A stretch of 64,000 nt of DNA from an uncultured Clostridia bacterium (GCA_946481295.1 CAMLLW010000001.1:1-64000), one strand, 5' to 3'. Shown: positions 9,103 to 18,592, counted from the first letter of the stretch. The notes: generated from the sequence alone by a model not told the origin. Numbers and translations are program-made.

Positions 9103-9705
9103 ATGAAAAAATTAGATAAAAGTTTTTATAATATTGATGCATTAGATTTAGCAAAAAAATTAATAGGAAAATATATTGTAAGAAATATAAATAGTAATTA
9201 TATAATTGCAAAAATAATAGAAACAGAATGTTATAAAGGAGATAATTTTGATAAAGCATGTCATGCTTATAAGTCAAAAAGAACTAAAAGGACAGAATCA
9301 TTATTTTTATCTGGGGGACATTTATACATACATTTAATATATGGAATGTATTATTGTATGAATATAGTAGCAGATAAAGAAGAAGTACCATCTGGAGTTC
9401 TTATAAGAAACATTGAAATAGTAAAAGGTTTAGATATAGCTTGCAATTTAAGATATAATAAAGATTATATTTATCTTACTAAATACCAAAAAGATAATTT
9501 AAGTAATGGTCCTGGAAAGGTGTGTAAATGTTTAAATATTGATATGAATTTAAATCAAAAAGATTTATATTCTAAAAATGATATTTTTTTGATAGATAAT
9601 TTATATAATAATGAAACTAAAATTTATAATATAAAAGAAGGTAAAAGAATCAATATAGACTACGCAGAAGAAGCAAAAGATTTTTTATGGAGATTTTATA
9701 TATAA
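9103..9705 (+). CDS. 3-methyladenine DNA glycosylase (AAG/MPG family)
   Basis: Removes alkylated purines from DNA in base excision repair. The 200-residue protein matches the Pfam AAG fold: an early AKKLIGKYIVR strand, ETECYKGD (catalytic Glu region), HAYKSKRTKRTESLF, HLYIHLIYGMYYCMNIVAD and the C-terminal NGPGKVCKCLNI. Length is typical. The ATG follows TTAGGAGTT. The next gene, ispD, follows after 18 bases, so the glycosylase is the likely first gene of an operon with ispD and rnhA. Confidence 0.9.
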   Translation: MKKLDKSFYNIDALDLAKKLIGKYIVRNINSNYIIAKIIETECYKGDNFDKACHAYKSKRTKRTESLFLSGGHLYIHLIYGMYYCMNIVADKEEVPSGVLIRNIEIVKGLDIACNLRYNKDYIYLTKYQKDNLSNGPGKVCKCLNIDMNLNQKDLYSKNDIFLIDNLYNNETKIYNIKEGKRINIDYAEEAKDFLWRFYI

Positions 9706-9723
9706 TAAGGAGGTAAATTTATT

Positions 9724-10410
9724 GTGTCTCAAAGAGTAGCTGTAATTATTGTAGCAGGTGGAAAAGGTTTAAGAATGGGTTTAAATATACCAAAACAATA
9801 TATAAAAATAAATAATAAGCCAATATTATTGTACACAATAGATAAATTCTATAAAAATAAATATATTGATGAAATAGTATTAGTAGTTTCAAAAGATTAT
9901 ATAAATTTTTGTAAACATGAGATTTTAGAAAATTATAAGTATAATAATATAAATATAATTGAAGGTGGCAAAGAAAGACAAGATTCTGTATACAATGGTT
10001 TAAGATCATTAAAAAATGTTGATATTGTATTAGTACATGACGCTGTAAGACCTTTTGTATCTGACAATGAAATATCAAATTTAATTTGTGAAACAAATAA
10101 AAATAAAAGTTGTGTTTTAGGAGTTAAAGTAAAAGATACTATAAAGATTAGTAAAAATAATATAATAGAAGAAACTTTAGATAGGAATAAATTGTGGGCT
10201 ATACAAACACCACAAAGTTTTAAATATGAAACTCTTATGAAAGCTTATGAAAATGCAATAAAAAATAATATTAAAGCTACTGATGATGCAACATTATTAG
10301 AAATTTTACAAGAAGAAATATATATAATAGAAGGAAATTATAATAATATAAAAATTACAACAATTGAAGATTTAGAATATGCTAAGTATTTATTATTTAA
10401 GGAGGATTAA
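9724..10410 (+). CDS. ispD: 2-C-methyl-D-erythritol 4-phosphate cytidylyltransferase
   Basis: Third step of the MEP isoprenoid pathway: transfers CMP from CTP to MEP. The N-terminal nucleotide-binding signature is IIVAGGKGLRMG. VHDAVRPFV and TDDATLLE are the other family motifs. The 228 residues are normal. The start is GTG at 9724, preceded by AAGGAGG. IspE, the next enzyme but one, is encoded at 37621 in this window, so the organism uses the MEP route. Confidence 0.96.
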   Translation: MSQRVAVIIVAGGKGLRMGLNIPKQYIKINNKPILLYTIDKFYKNKYIDEIVLVVSKDYINFCKHEILENYKYNNINIIEGGKERQDSVYNGLRSLKNVDIVLVHDAVRPFVSDNEISNLICETNKNKSCVLGVKVKDTIKISKNNIIEETLDRNKLWAIQTPQSFKYETLMKAYENAIKNNIKATDDATLLEILQEEIYIIEGNYNNIKITTIEDLEYAKYLLFKED

Positions 10411-10413
10411 TAT

Positions 10414-10884
10414 TTGAAAACAGTTGAAATATATACTGATGGTGCTTGTTCTGGAAATCCTGGCCCAGGTGGATACGGTATAGTAATGATTTATAAAAAC
10501 AATAGAAAAGAATTATCAGAAGGATTTAAAAAAACTACAAATAATAGAATGGAAATGTTAAGTGTAATAGTTGCACTAGAAAATTTAAAAGAATCTTGTA
10601 ATGTAAATTTATTTTCTGATTCAAAATATGTAGTAGATTCAATTAATAAGGGCTGGGCTCAAAAGTGGAAAAAAAATAATTGGATGAAAAATAAAAAAGA
10701 AAAAGCAATTAATGTAGATTTATGGGATAAAATACTTGATTTATTAAAATTGCATAATATAACGTTTAATTGGGTTAAGGGACATGATAATAATGTCGAA
10801 AATAATCGTTGCGATTTACTCGCAAGAGAGGCAATTAAAAAAAATGTTTTAAAAGATGATTTAGGTTTCATTAAATATTTGTAA
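10414..10884 (+). CDS. rnhA: ribonuclease HI
   Basis: Cleaves the RNA strand of RNA-DNA hybrids during replication. The catalytic acidic residues are all present: Asp in YTDGACSGNPGPGG, Glu in NNRMEM, Asp in FSDSKYV and Asp in NNRCDLLA. WVKGHDNN is the usual His-loop. At 156 residues it is a single-domain RNase HI without an N-terminal hybrid-binding domain. The start is TTG at 10414 behind AAGGAGG, 3 bases after ispD ends, which implies translational coupling. Confidence 0.96.
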   Translation: MKTVEIYTDGACSGNPGPGGYGIVMIYKNNRKELSEGFKKTTNNRMEMLSVIVALENLKESCNVNLFSDSKYVVDSINKGWAQKWKKNNWMKNKKEKAINVDLWDKILDLLKLHNITFNWVKGHDNNVENNRCDLLAREAIKKNVLKDDLGFIKYL

Positions 10885-10890
10885 AAAATG

Positions 10891-10919
10891 TTGACATATG
10901 TGTTTAACTGTGGTATTGT
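10891..10919 (+). promoter_or_regulatory. promoter of the cold-shock gene
   Basis: TTGACA at 10891-10896, a 17-base spacer and TATTGT at 10914-10919 with an extended TG at 10911. It begins 6 bases after the rnhA stop, so the cold-shock gene has its own transcript with a leader of about 40 bases. Confidence 0.7.
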
Positions 10920-10968
10920 TAGAGATATAATATTTATAATTTTTTTTAATAGTAGGAGGATTTTTTTA

Positions 10969-11169
10969 ATGAAAAAAGGCACTGTAAAATGGTTTAATGC
11001 AGAAAAAGGATTTGGATTTATTTCAGTTCAAGGTGAAGATGATGTATTTGTACATTTTTCAGCTATTAACTCAGACGGATTCAAAACTTTAGAAGAAAGT
11101 CAAGAAGTTGAATTTGAAGTAGTTCAAGGAGCAAAAGGTCCTCAAGCTGCAAATGTAGTTAAGTTATAA
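10969..11169 (+). CDS. cold-shock protein (CspA family)
   Basis: A 66-residue single cold-shock domain that binds single-stranded RNA/DNA and melts RNA structure. RNP1 is KGFGFISV and RNP2 is VFVHFSAI; the start [11 protein letters not shown] is canonical. An open frame continues upstream to 10888, but that part is the promoter and leader. ATG 10969 follows AGGAGG (10954-10959) and gives the normal length. The gene is monocistronic with its own promoter and a two-hairpin 3' end. Confidence 0.95.
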   Translation: MKKGTVKWFNAEKGFGFISVQGEDDVFVHFSAINSDGFKTLEESQEVEFEVVQGAKGPQAANVVKL

Positions 11170-11183
11170 TCTGTACAATTATA

Positions 11184-11258
11184 TCAATGCCTTGCATTGA
11201 TGATTATAGATGGTTATAGCACTAAGCCTTCCAGTAATTTGGAGGGTTTTTTTTATAT
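11184..11258 (+). terminator. 3' hairpin plus terminator of the cold-shock gene
   Basis: Two separate structures are present. The first, 11184-11200 (TCAATGC CTT GCATTGA), is a perfect 7-bp hairpin without a T tract. The second, 11224-11258 (AAGCCTTCCA / TGGAGGGTTT), ends in eight T and is the terminator. Confidence 0.8.
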
Positions 11259-11334
11259 TATTATTGTTAATGATAATGTAAAATGTTAAAATATTAAGAT
11301 CAAATTTTATTTTATTATAGAAAGTAGGATTATC

Positions 11335-13158
11335 GTGATAAAACCGAGGACAGATATAAGAAACGTAGCAATTATAGCTCACGTTGATCATGGGAAAACA
11401 ACTTTAGTAGACGAACTTTTAAAACAAAGTGGTACTTTTAGACAAAATCAAGTTGTCCAAGAACGTGTTATGGATTCAGGCGATATTGAAAGAGAAAGAG
11501 GAATAACAATTCTTTCTAAAAATACAGCTATTTATTATGAAGATATTAAAATTAATATTATAGATACACCGGGTCATGCTGATTTTGGTGGAGAAGTAGA
11601 ACGTGTTTTAAAAATGGTTAATGGTGTTATACTTGTAGTAGATGCATTTGAAGGACCTATGCCACAAACAAAATTTGTTTTACAAAATGCATTAAGTTTA
11701 GAATTACCTGTTGTTGTTTGTATAAACAAAGTTGATAGGCCAGAAGCTAGACCAGAAGAAGTTGTTGATGAAGTTTTAGAATTATTTATGGAACTTGATG
11801 CAACTGATGAACAACTAGATTCTCCTTTTATATTTGCTTCTGCAAAGCAAGGGATAGCTTATGCGAATTTAGGTGATGAAGGTAAAGATATGAAACCTTT
11901 ATTTGATGCTATAATTAATAATATACCTTGTCCAGAGGGTGATCCAGAAGCAGATACACAAGTATTAATAACAACTATTGATTACAATGAATATTTGGGA
12001 AGAATAGGTATAGGTAAGGTAGAGAATGGGACTATAAAAGTTAATGATGAAGTTTGTATTGTGAATATTCACGATAATACTAAAAATAAAAAAGTAAGAG
12101 TTACAAAGTTATATGAATTTGAAGGTTTAAATAAACAAGAAGTTCCAGAATCTAAATATGGATCTATAGTAGCTATTTCTGGTGTAGAAGATATTAATAT
12201 AGGAGATACAATATGTTCACCTAGTAATCCTATGCCATTACCATTTGTTAAAATTTCTGAACCAACATTATCTATGACATTTTTAGTAAATGATAGTCCT
12301 TTTGCTGGTACAGAAGGTAAATTTGTTACAAGTAGACATTTAAGAGCTAGACTTCTTAAAGAATTAAATACAGATGTTAGTTTAAGAGTAGAAGATACAG
12401 ATACACCGGAAGCCTTTAAAGTTTCTGGTAGAGGCGAACTACACCTTTCTATTTTAATTGAAACTATGAGACGTGAAGGATTTGAATTTCAAGTTTCTAA
12501 GCCAGAAGTACTATATAAAGAAATAGATGGTAAAAAATGCGAACCTATAGAATCTGTTACAATAGATGTTCCAGAAGAATTTGTAGGTATTGTTATTGAA
12601 AAATTAGGTTCTAGAAAAGGTGAAATGACTTATATGGCTCCATCTAAAGGTGGATATACAAGATTAAAATTTAGTATGCCAGCTCGTGGTCTTATCGGAT
12701 ATAGAACAGAATTTTTAACAGATACTAAAGGAAATGGTATTATGAATACTATTTTTGAATCTTATGAACCATATAAAGGTGAAATAATAAGTCGTCAACA
12801 AGGTTCTTTAATAGCATCTGAAGCAGGTGATGCTTTTGCATATGGATTATCAAATGCTCAAGAAAGAGGAGAATTATTTATAGAACCAGGTACAAAAGTA
12901 TATGCAGGTATGGTAGTAGGAAGAAATGCTAGAAGTGGAGATATGGAAGTTAATGTATGCAAAAGAAAGCAATTAACAAATATGAGAGCTTCTGGTTCAG
13001 ATGATGCTACAAAATTAGTTCCTGTAACAGCTATGAGTTTAGAGCAAGCTTTAGAATTTATAAATAATGATGAATTAGTAGAAGTTACGCCAGAAAATTT
13101 AAGAATACGTAAAAAGATTTTAGATCCAACAGCACGTTCTAGAGCTAGAAGAAAATAA
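11335..13158 (+). CDS. typA: translational GTPase TypA/BipA
   Basis: A ribosome-associated GTPase of the EF-G type involved in 50S assembly and stress/cold adaptation. The 607 residues are full length. G motifs: AHVDHGKTT (P loop), RGITI (switch I), DTPGHADFGGEV and NKVD. The BipA-specific C-terminal domain is present, ending in a basic tail (ARSRARRK). The start is GTG at 11335, with AAAGTAGGA upstream. The flippase gene follows after 25 bases and is probably co-transcribed. Confidence 0.97.
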   Translation: MIKPRTDIRNVAIIAHVDHGKTTLVDELLKQSGTFRQNQVVQERVMDSGDIERERGITILSKNTAIYYEDIKINIIDTPGHADFGGEVERVLKMVNGVILVVDAFEGPMPQTKFVLQNALSLELPVVVCINKVDRPEARPEEVVDEVLELFMELDATDEQLDSPFIFASAKQGIAYANLGDEGKDMKPLFDAIINNIPCPEGDPEADTQVLITTIDYNEYLGRIGIGKVENGTIKVNDEVCIVNIHDNTKNKKVRVTKLYEFEGLNKQEVPESKYGSIVAISGVEDINIGDTICSPSNPMPLPFVKISEPTLSMTFLVNDSPFAGTEGKFVTSRHLRARLLKELNTDVSLRVEDTDTPEAFKVSGRGELHLSILIETMRREGFEFQVSKPEVLYKEIDGKKCEPIESVTIDVPEEFVGIVIEKLGSRKGEMTYMAPSKGGYTRLKFSMPARGLIGYRTEFLTDTKGNGIMNTIFESYEPYKGEIISRQQGSLIASEAGDAFAYGLSNAQERGELFIEPGTKVYAGMVVGRNARSGDMEVNVCKRKQLTNMRASGSDDATKLVPVTAMSLEQALEFINNDELVEVTPENLRIRKKILDPTARSRARRK

Positions 13159-13183
13159 TTTAACAATTATAAAGAGGTGCTTT

Positions 13184-14794
13184 ATGACTTTAAAAAAATC
13201 TAAAGACTCTCATTTTTTGATACAAGCTATGATACTTGTTCTAGCTGGATTTATAGCAAGATTTATAGGATTTTTATATAGAATCCCTATGCAGGGTATT
13301 TTAGGAGATGAAGGTACAGGTATATATGCACATGGATATAATATATATTCTTTCTTTTTTGTACTTTCATCTGCTGGTTTACCAGCTGCTGTATCTAGAA
13401 TGGTTTCTTCAAGAGTTGCTATAGGTAGATATAAAGGAGCTTATAAAGTATTTAAAGTTTCTTTATGTGTATCAACAACAGTAGGTTTTATATGTAGTTC
13501 TATAATGTTTTTTGGAGCAGCAACAATAGCTAGTTATTTAAAAAATCAAGATGCTACTTTATGTATAAAAGTATTAAGTCCTGCAGTATTTATAGTTGCA
13601 ATTATGTCTGTGTATAGAGGATATTTTCAGGGAATGGGAAGCACATTACCTACAGCTATTTCTCAAATAATAGAACAGATTGTAAATGCTATATTTAGTG
13701 TTTATCTATCCTATATTTTTATAAATAAAGGATTTGCTGAGGCAGCAGGAGGAGGCACAGCTGGATCTACATTAGGATCACTAGCTGGACTTATAACTAT
13801 TTTTATAATATATTTAATTTATAGAGCTAAAATACACAAAAAAGTTATAAATGATACTAAGCATAAGACAAGAGAATCTAGCTTGGAAATATGTAAGGAA
13901 CTTTTTAGTACTGCTATACCTATAATTGCTGGCACAGCAATTTTTAGTATGACTAATCTAATAGACAGTAGAATGGTATATGGTATTTTACAAAATAATG
14001 GATTTAGCTATACAGAAACAAAAACATTATTTGGACAATTAAATGGTAAATATGTAGTTTTGACAACATTGCCTGTTGCAATTTCAACAGCTATATCAAC
14101 CGCAATAGTCCCTAGCATTGCTAGTTCTATTGTAAAAAATGATAAAAGAAGTGTTAATAAAAAAATTAATATGGCCTTAAGACTTACTATGATAATATCT
14201 ATTCCTGCATCAATAGGTCTTGGAGTATTAGCTAATCAAATTTTGCAATTTATATTTCCTAATAATCCTGATGGAGGTATATTGTTAAAAGTAGGAGCTA
14301 TAAGTGTTATATTTTTATCTTTATCTCAAATAGCTACTGGAATATTGCAAGGTATTGGTAAAGTGCAAATACCTGCATTTGCTGCTTTTTGTGGAGTAAT
14401 AGTTAAGATACCTTTAAATTATTTTTTGATTTCTTCACCTAAACTTAATATTATAGGTGCTGTTATAGGAACAACTATTTGTTATGTTATATCTTCCAAT
14501 ATAAATTTACAAATGGTTAGAAGAATTACAAAAATAAAAATAGATTTTATTAGTATATTTTTAAAACCTATTTTTTCATCAGTTATTATGGGGTTAATAT
14601 GTTATATTACTTATAATTTAACATATTATATTTTTTCTAATAATGCATTTTCCTTAATTATATCTATAATATTTGGCATGATATTTTATTTTATATTTAT
14701 GTTAATTATTAAAGGTATAAAAAAACAAGATTTGGAGAACATACCTATGGGGAGAACAATATATAAAAAATTATCACGTTTTGGAATAATATAG
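13184..14794 (+). CDS. SpoVB/MurJ-like lipid flippase (MVF superfamily)
   Basis: A 536-residue polytopic membrane protein with 13-14 hydrophobic segments. The N-terminus (ILVLAGFIARFIGFLYRIPM and GDEGTGIYAHGYNIYSFFF) matches the stage V sporulation protein B / YabM family of polysaccharide and lipid II exporters in the MOP flippase superfamily. The likely role is flipping an undecaprenyl-linked envelope precursor, in spore cortex or cell wall synthesis. The true substrate cannot be decided from sequence; MurJ-like or Ykv-type functions are alternatives. The ATG follows AAAGAGGTG. A large hairpin ends the transcript. Confidence 0.85.
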   Translation: MTLKKSKDSHFLIQAMILVLAGFIARFIGFLYRIPMQGILGDEGTGIYAHGYNIYSFFFVLSSAGLPAAVSRMVSSRVAIGRYKGAYKVFKVSLCVSTTVGFICSSIMFFGAATIASYLKNQDATLCIKVLSPAVFIVAIMSVYRGYFQGMGSTLPTAISQIIEQIVNAIFSVYLSYIFINKGFAEAAGGGTAGSTLGSLAGLITIFIIYLIYRAKIHKKVINDTKHKTRESSLEICKELFSTAIPIIAGTAIFSMTNLIDSRMVYGILQNNGFSYTETKTLFGQLNGKYVVLTTLPVAISTAISTAIVPSIASSIVKNDKRSVNKKINMALRLTMIISIPASIGLGVLANQILQFIFPNNPDGGILLKVGAISVIFLSLSQIATGILQGIGKVQIPAFAAFCGVIVKIPLNYFLISSPKLNIIGAVIGTTICYVISSNINLQMVRRITKIKIDFISIFLKPIFSSVIMGLICYITYNLTYYIFSNNAFSLIISIIFGMIFYFIFMLIIKGIKKQDLENIPMGRTIYKKLSRFGII

Positions 14795-14809
14795 ATTTAT
14801 TATAATTTT

Positions 14810-14864
14810 AAAATACTATAAATGCCATTAAATTTATTATTTGATAGCATTTTAATAGTATTTT
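14810..14864 (+). terminator. probable terminator after the flippase gene
   Basis: AAAATACTAT-AAATGC on the left pairs with GCATTTT-AATAGTATTTT on the right, with small bulges and an AT-rich loop. A weak T-rich tail follows. Confidence 0.55.
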
Positions 14865-14918
14865 AATTTTATTATTGAAAAAATATTAACGTTAATGTAT
14901 AATTATTCTATTATATAT

Positions 14919-14992
14919 GTATTTGTAGCTCAGTAGGATAGAGCAACCGCCTCCTAAGCGGTAGGTCGTGGGTTCGAATCCCGCCAAGTACG
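14919..14992 (+). tRNA. tRNA-Arg (CCT)
   Basis: Acceptor arms GTATTTG / CAAGTAC, D arm TAGCTCAGTAGGATAGAGCA, anticodon stem ACCGC/GCGGT with loop CTCCTAA (anticodon CCT, codon AGG), T arm GTGGGTTCGAATCCCGC, discriminator G. CCA is not encoded. It stands alone and is followed by a strong terminator. Confidence 0.95.
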
Positions 14993-15003
14993 TTTATAAT
15001 AAA

Positions 15004-15042
15004 AAAACACTCTATACAAAATTTTTTGTATAGAGTGTTTTT
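15004..15042. terminator. bidirectional terminator (tRNA-Arg / ABC exporter operon)
   Basis: A perfect 17-bp stem (AAACACTCTATACAAAA / TTTTGTATAGAGTGTTT) with a minimal loop and A/T tails. It lies between the tRNA and the stop codon of the convergent exporter gene. Confidence 0.85.
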
Positions 15043-16792
15043 AATTTTGAAATTGGCTATTATATAAGCCAGCATAAAATGAATCTTTACTTAATAATTG
15101 TTCATGAGAACCTTGTTCTATAATATTACCATTATTTATTACTAATATTAAATTAGCAGAAGTAATTGTTGAAAGCCTATGAGCAATAACAAAACTTGTT
15201 CTTCCTTTTAAAACATTATTTATAGCTTCTTGAATTTTAATTTCTGTACGTGTATCTATACTAGATGTTGCTTCATCTAATATTATTATTGGTGGATCGA
15301 TTAAAAATATCCTTGCTATTGTAAGTAATTGTTTTTGTCCTTGAGATATTATTGTTTCATCATTAGAAATTATAGTATCATAGCCATTTGGCAATGTTTC
15401 TATAAAATGATGTGATTGGGCTTTTTTTGCAGCTTCAATAATTTCTTCTCTTGTAGCATCTTTTTTTCCATATGCAATATTTTCTGCAATAGTACCTTTA
15501 AATAACCATGTATCTTGAAGAACCATACCAAAATTTCTTCTCATATCTCCTTTTTTTAATTCAGATATACTTACACCATCTATAAATATATTACCTGAAT
15601 TTATTTCATAGAAACGAAGTAATAAGTTTATTAAAGTAGTTTTACCAGCACCAGTAGGTCCAACAATAGCTACCATTTCACCAGAATTTACTTTAAATGA
15701 TATATTATTCATAAGTATATTATCTTTACTATAGCCAAATGATACATTTTTAAATTCTACATTTCCTTTAGAGTTTTTAATCAATTTTGCATCTTGTTTA
15801 TCATGAATTTCTTCTTCTTCATTAAATAATTCTAATGCTCTATTAAATGCTCCCATTGCACTTTGAAATCCATTTACTACATATGCAATATTAGTTATTG
15901 GTGCAGATATATAATTAACATATTGTAAATAAGCTTGTAAAATTCCAACTGAAATTACACCCATTAAAGCTAATTTAGCACCAAAAAGCGCACTTATAAT
16001 AAATGCAATTTGAGTTAAAAATCTCATTATTGGGAAAATCGCAAAATTTAAAAATTGAGCTTTTAGATATAATTTAGAATGTTCATCATGTAAATTTTCC
16101 ATTTTTGTAATTATTTCATTTTCTTGATTAAATGCTTTTATTTCAGTATTTCCTGTGAAATATTCTTCAGCTGCAGTATTTATATCACCTAATTTTTCTT
16201 GAGTTTTTTCAGATAAAACTTTATTTCTTTCTGCTACAAAGTAGGTAAATATTGCACTAAGTATTATTAAACCTATTATTATTAGAGAAAGTGCAAAATT
16301 GTAATATAAAAGCATACCACCTGAAAGTATTATTGTAATAATACTTCCAAACAACTGAGAAAAATAAGATAATAATGCTGTTGAAATTTTATTTAAATCT
16401 GTTGTAGTACGACTTAATATATCACCTACTTGGTGACTATCAAAAAATTGTACAGGCAATTTTATAAATTTTTGCATTAGCATAGTTCTTGTTTCTAATA
16501 CTACTTCTTCACTTAATCTAGCCATTAATTTTTCTTGTAATGCTGTTATAAATGGTGCAACAGTTGAAAAAATAAGCATAAAAATAATTGGCATTACAAT
16601 TGATTTATCTAAAACATATTCTCCTACTACTTTTTTTGTAGCGAGAAGATTATCTATAGCTATTGCACTAATTAATGGAACTAATATATAAAGTATATTA
16701 CTTATAAAACTGCATGCTATAACTGAACAAAAAGAAAGTTTTTTTAATTTTAATAGACGAATAAACTGTTTTACACTACTATTTTTACTCAT
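15041..16792 (-). CDS. ABC exporter half-transporter, catalytically competent subunit
   Basis: A 583-residue membrane-plus-ATPase half-transporter of the multidrug exporter type, with about six N-terminal membrane helices. The ATPase domain has Walker A GPTGAGKTT, Walker B IIILDEATSS (catalytic Glu kept) and H-loop IAHRLST. Its signature motif, however, is ISQGQKQ instead of LSGGQ. This complements the defects of the partner gene directly upstream (8-base overlap), as in heterodimeric exporters such as BmrCD or TmrAB. The ATG at 16792 lies inside the end of the partner gene, with AAAGGAGAG upstream. The substrate is unknown; control by a divergent MerR regulator suggests a drug or toxic metabolite. 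Confidence 0.93.
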   Translation of the reverse strand: MSKNSSVKQFIRLLKLKKLSFCSVIACSFISNILYILVPLISAIAIDNLLATKKVVGEYVLDKSIVMPIIFMLIFSTVAPFITALQEKLMARLSEEVVLETRTMLMQKFIKLPVQFFDSHQVGDILSRTTTDLNKISTALLSYFSQLFGSIITIILSGGMLLYYNFALSLIIIGLIILSAIFTYFVAERNKVLSEKTQEKLGDINTAAEEYFTGNTEIKAFNQENEIITKMENLHDEHSKLYLKAQFLNFAIFPIMRFLTQIAFIISALFGAKLALMGVISVGILQAYLQYVNYISAPITNIAYVVNGFQSAMGAFNRALELFNEEEEIHDKQDAKLIKNSKGNVEFKNVSFGYSKDNILMNNISFKVNSGEMVAIVGPTGAGKTTLINLLLRFYEINSGNIFIDGVSISELKKGDMRRNFGMVLQDTWLFKGTIAENIAYGKKDATREEIIEAAKKAQSHHFIETLPNGYDTIISNDETIISQGQKQLLTIARIFLIDPPIIILDEATSSIDTRTEIKIQEAINNVLKGRTSFVIAHRLSTITSANLILVINNGNIIEQGSHEQLLSKDSFYAGLYNSQFQN

Positions 16793-18527
16793 TTTCTAAA
16801 CTCTCCTTTACGTTAATTTGTTGTGATATTGCAAATTCTTTATAAATAGTATTATTTCTTAATAATTCTTTATGAGTTCCTTTTCCTACAATTTTTCCTT
16901 CATTCATTACTATAATTGTATCTGCATCTTTTATTGTAGATATTCTTTGAGTAATAATTATTTTTATTTTATCAGCATATTCTTGTTTTATTGCATTTTT
17001 AAGTAATTTTGTTGTTTTATAATCTAATGCAGAAAAACTATCATCAAATATATATACATCTGCTTTTTTAGATAATGCACGTGATATTGAAAGTCTTTGT
17101 TTTTGACCACCTGAAAAATTTGTGCCACCTTGTTCAACATGTGCATTAAATTTATCATCTAAATTATTAATAAAATCTAAAGATTGTGCATTAGCACATG
17201 CTTTTTCAAAATCAGTAATAGTAGCATCTTTGCCTCCACCCATTCTTAAATTAGATTCTATAGTGCCATTAAATAGAAAAGATTTTTGTGGGACAAAACT
17301 AATTTTAGATTTAATAGATTTAAATGATAAGTTATTAATATTTTCATCATTAATATTTATTGTACCTTCACTTGGTAATATAAATTGCAATAAAAGTTTC
17401 ACTATAGTACTTTTACCAGAACCAGTACTTCCTACTATAGCTAAAGTTTCTCCTTTTTCTACTTTAAAGTTAATATTATTTAAAACAGGTTCTGATGATT
17501 TATCATAATAAAATGTAACATTTTTAAATTCTATAGAAGAAATTTTATCATCTAATACTTTTGGATTTTCTATTTCTTTTATAGAAGGTTCTTTATTTAC
17601 AACTTCTTGAACACGATTTGCAGATGTAACAGCTTTAGGTATCATTACAACTGTAAAAGCTGCAAAAATTAAGTACTGTATTGTTATTAGAGTATACTCT
17701 GTTACTGATGTTATTTGTCCGATTTTAAATAAGTTTAATCTAAATAAATAAGATCCAATAAATAAAATAATAGTTTGTGTTATACCCATTAATAAATATG
17801 CAACAGGTGTTAATAGTGCAAATAAATTATTTACTTTTATAACATTTCTAGCATAGTTATCAAAGTTTTGAATATTTCTATCTTTTTCATATTCTAAATT
17901 GTCAAAAGCTTTAATAACTCTAATTCCTGTAAAAAATTCTCTTAAAGAAATTAACATATTATCAAACTTTTCTTGTATTATTATAGAAATAGGAATAGCT
18001 TTTTTTAATACTATATAAGTAAATACACCAAATATTACTATAATGGATATAGGAACTATTACCATACTTGGTGAAACATATGCTGTTAGTATAAGACATG
18101 CTATTATAATTAATGGAGCAGGAACTATCATTTGAAGTGATGATAATATTGTAAATTGTATATTATCAACGTCAGCTGTTAGTCTTGCTAATAATGACTC
18201 TATACCAAATTCTTCTGTATCTTTAATAGAAAGTTCTTGTGTTTTAGAAAAATAATTATTTCTTAAGTAAAGGCCTAAGTTAGCACAAAATTTAGTACAT
18301 AAGTAACAACCTAAAACTGCAAATATTGTACCGAAAAATGATACTAAAATCATTCTTATACTAGAGTTATAAACTTCATTTAAATTGTTTTGAAGTATAC
18401 CTCCATCAATAATTTGTGCTATAAAATATGGAATAAGTAGTATAGAAATTGCTTCTAAAGTTAAGCAAATAATTATTTCTATAATTAATACACGTTTTAA
18501 TCTCGCATATTTTAGTAATAATGACAT
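16785..18527 (-). CDS. ABC exporter half-transporter, degenerate-site subunit
   Basis: A 580-residue half-transporter, first gene of the exporter operon. Walker A GSTGSGKST is intact and the signature NFSGGQKQR is canonical. The catalytic Glu after Walker B is replaced by Asp (VYIFDDSFSALD), and the H-loop His is Gln (ITQRIST). It therefore contributes the non-hydrolysing site, while its good signature motif completes the partner's active site. The ATG follows TGGAGGT. The operon is driven by the MerR-type promoter at 18562-18592. Confidence 0.93.
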   Translation of the reverse strand: MSLLLKYARLKRVLIIEIIICLTLEAISILLIPYFIAQIIDGGILQNNLNEVYNSSIRMILVSFFGTIFAVLGCYLCTKFCANLGLYLRNNYFSKTQELSIKDTEEFGIESLLARLTADVDNIQFTILSSLQMIVPAPLIIIACLILTAYVSPSMVIVPISIIVIFGVFTYIVLKKAIPISIIIQEKFDNMLISLREFFTGIRVIKAFDNLEYEKDRNIQNFDNYARNVIKVNNLFALLTPVAYLLMGITQTIILFIGSYLFRLNLFKIGQITSVTEYTLITIQYLIFAAFTVVMIPKAVTSANRVQEVVNKEPSIKEIENPKVLDDKISSIEFKNVTFYYDKSSEPVLNNINFKVEKGETLAIVGSTGSGKSTIVKLLLQFILPSEGTININDENINNLSFKSIKSKISFVPQKSFLFNGTIESNLRMGGGKDATITDFEKACANAQSLDFINNLDDKFNAHVEQGGTNFSGGQKQRLSISRALSKKADVYIFDDSFSALDYKTTKLLKNAIKQEYADKIKIIITQRISTIKDADTIIVMNEGKIVGKGTHKELLRNNTIYKEFAISQQINVKESLENE

Positions 18528-18561
18528 ACTATTATAACCTCCAATTTTTAGTCTGAGAAAT

Positions 18562-18592
18562 ATTTTAAACCTTAAACTTGCTTTAAGGTCAA
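18562..18592 (-). promoter_or_regulatory. MerR-type promoter and operator of the ABC exporter
   Basis: On the minus strand: -35 TTGACC (18587-18592), a 19-base spacer, then -10 TAAAAT (18562-18567). A perfect 8-bp inverted repeat, ACCTTAAA-N5-TTTAAGGT (18569-18589), fills the spacer. An over-long 19-bp spacer with a dyad between -35 and -10 is the hallmark of promoters that MerR-family activators untwist. The divergent gene at 18707 encodes such a regulator. Confidence 0.85.

Noticed and set aside
10888-10968. 27-residue N-terminal extension of the cold-shock protein
   Set aside because: This part is the TTGACA/TATTGT promoter and the leader; the AGGAGG site points to ATG 10969, which gives the normal 66-residue protein.
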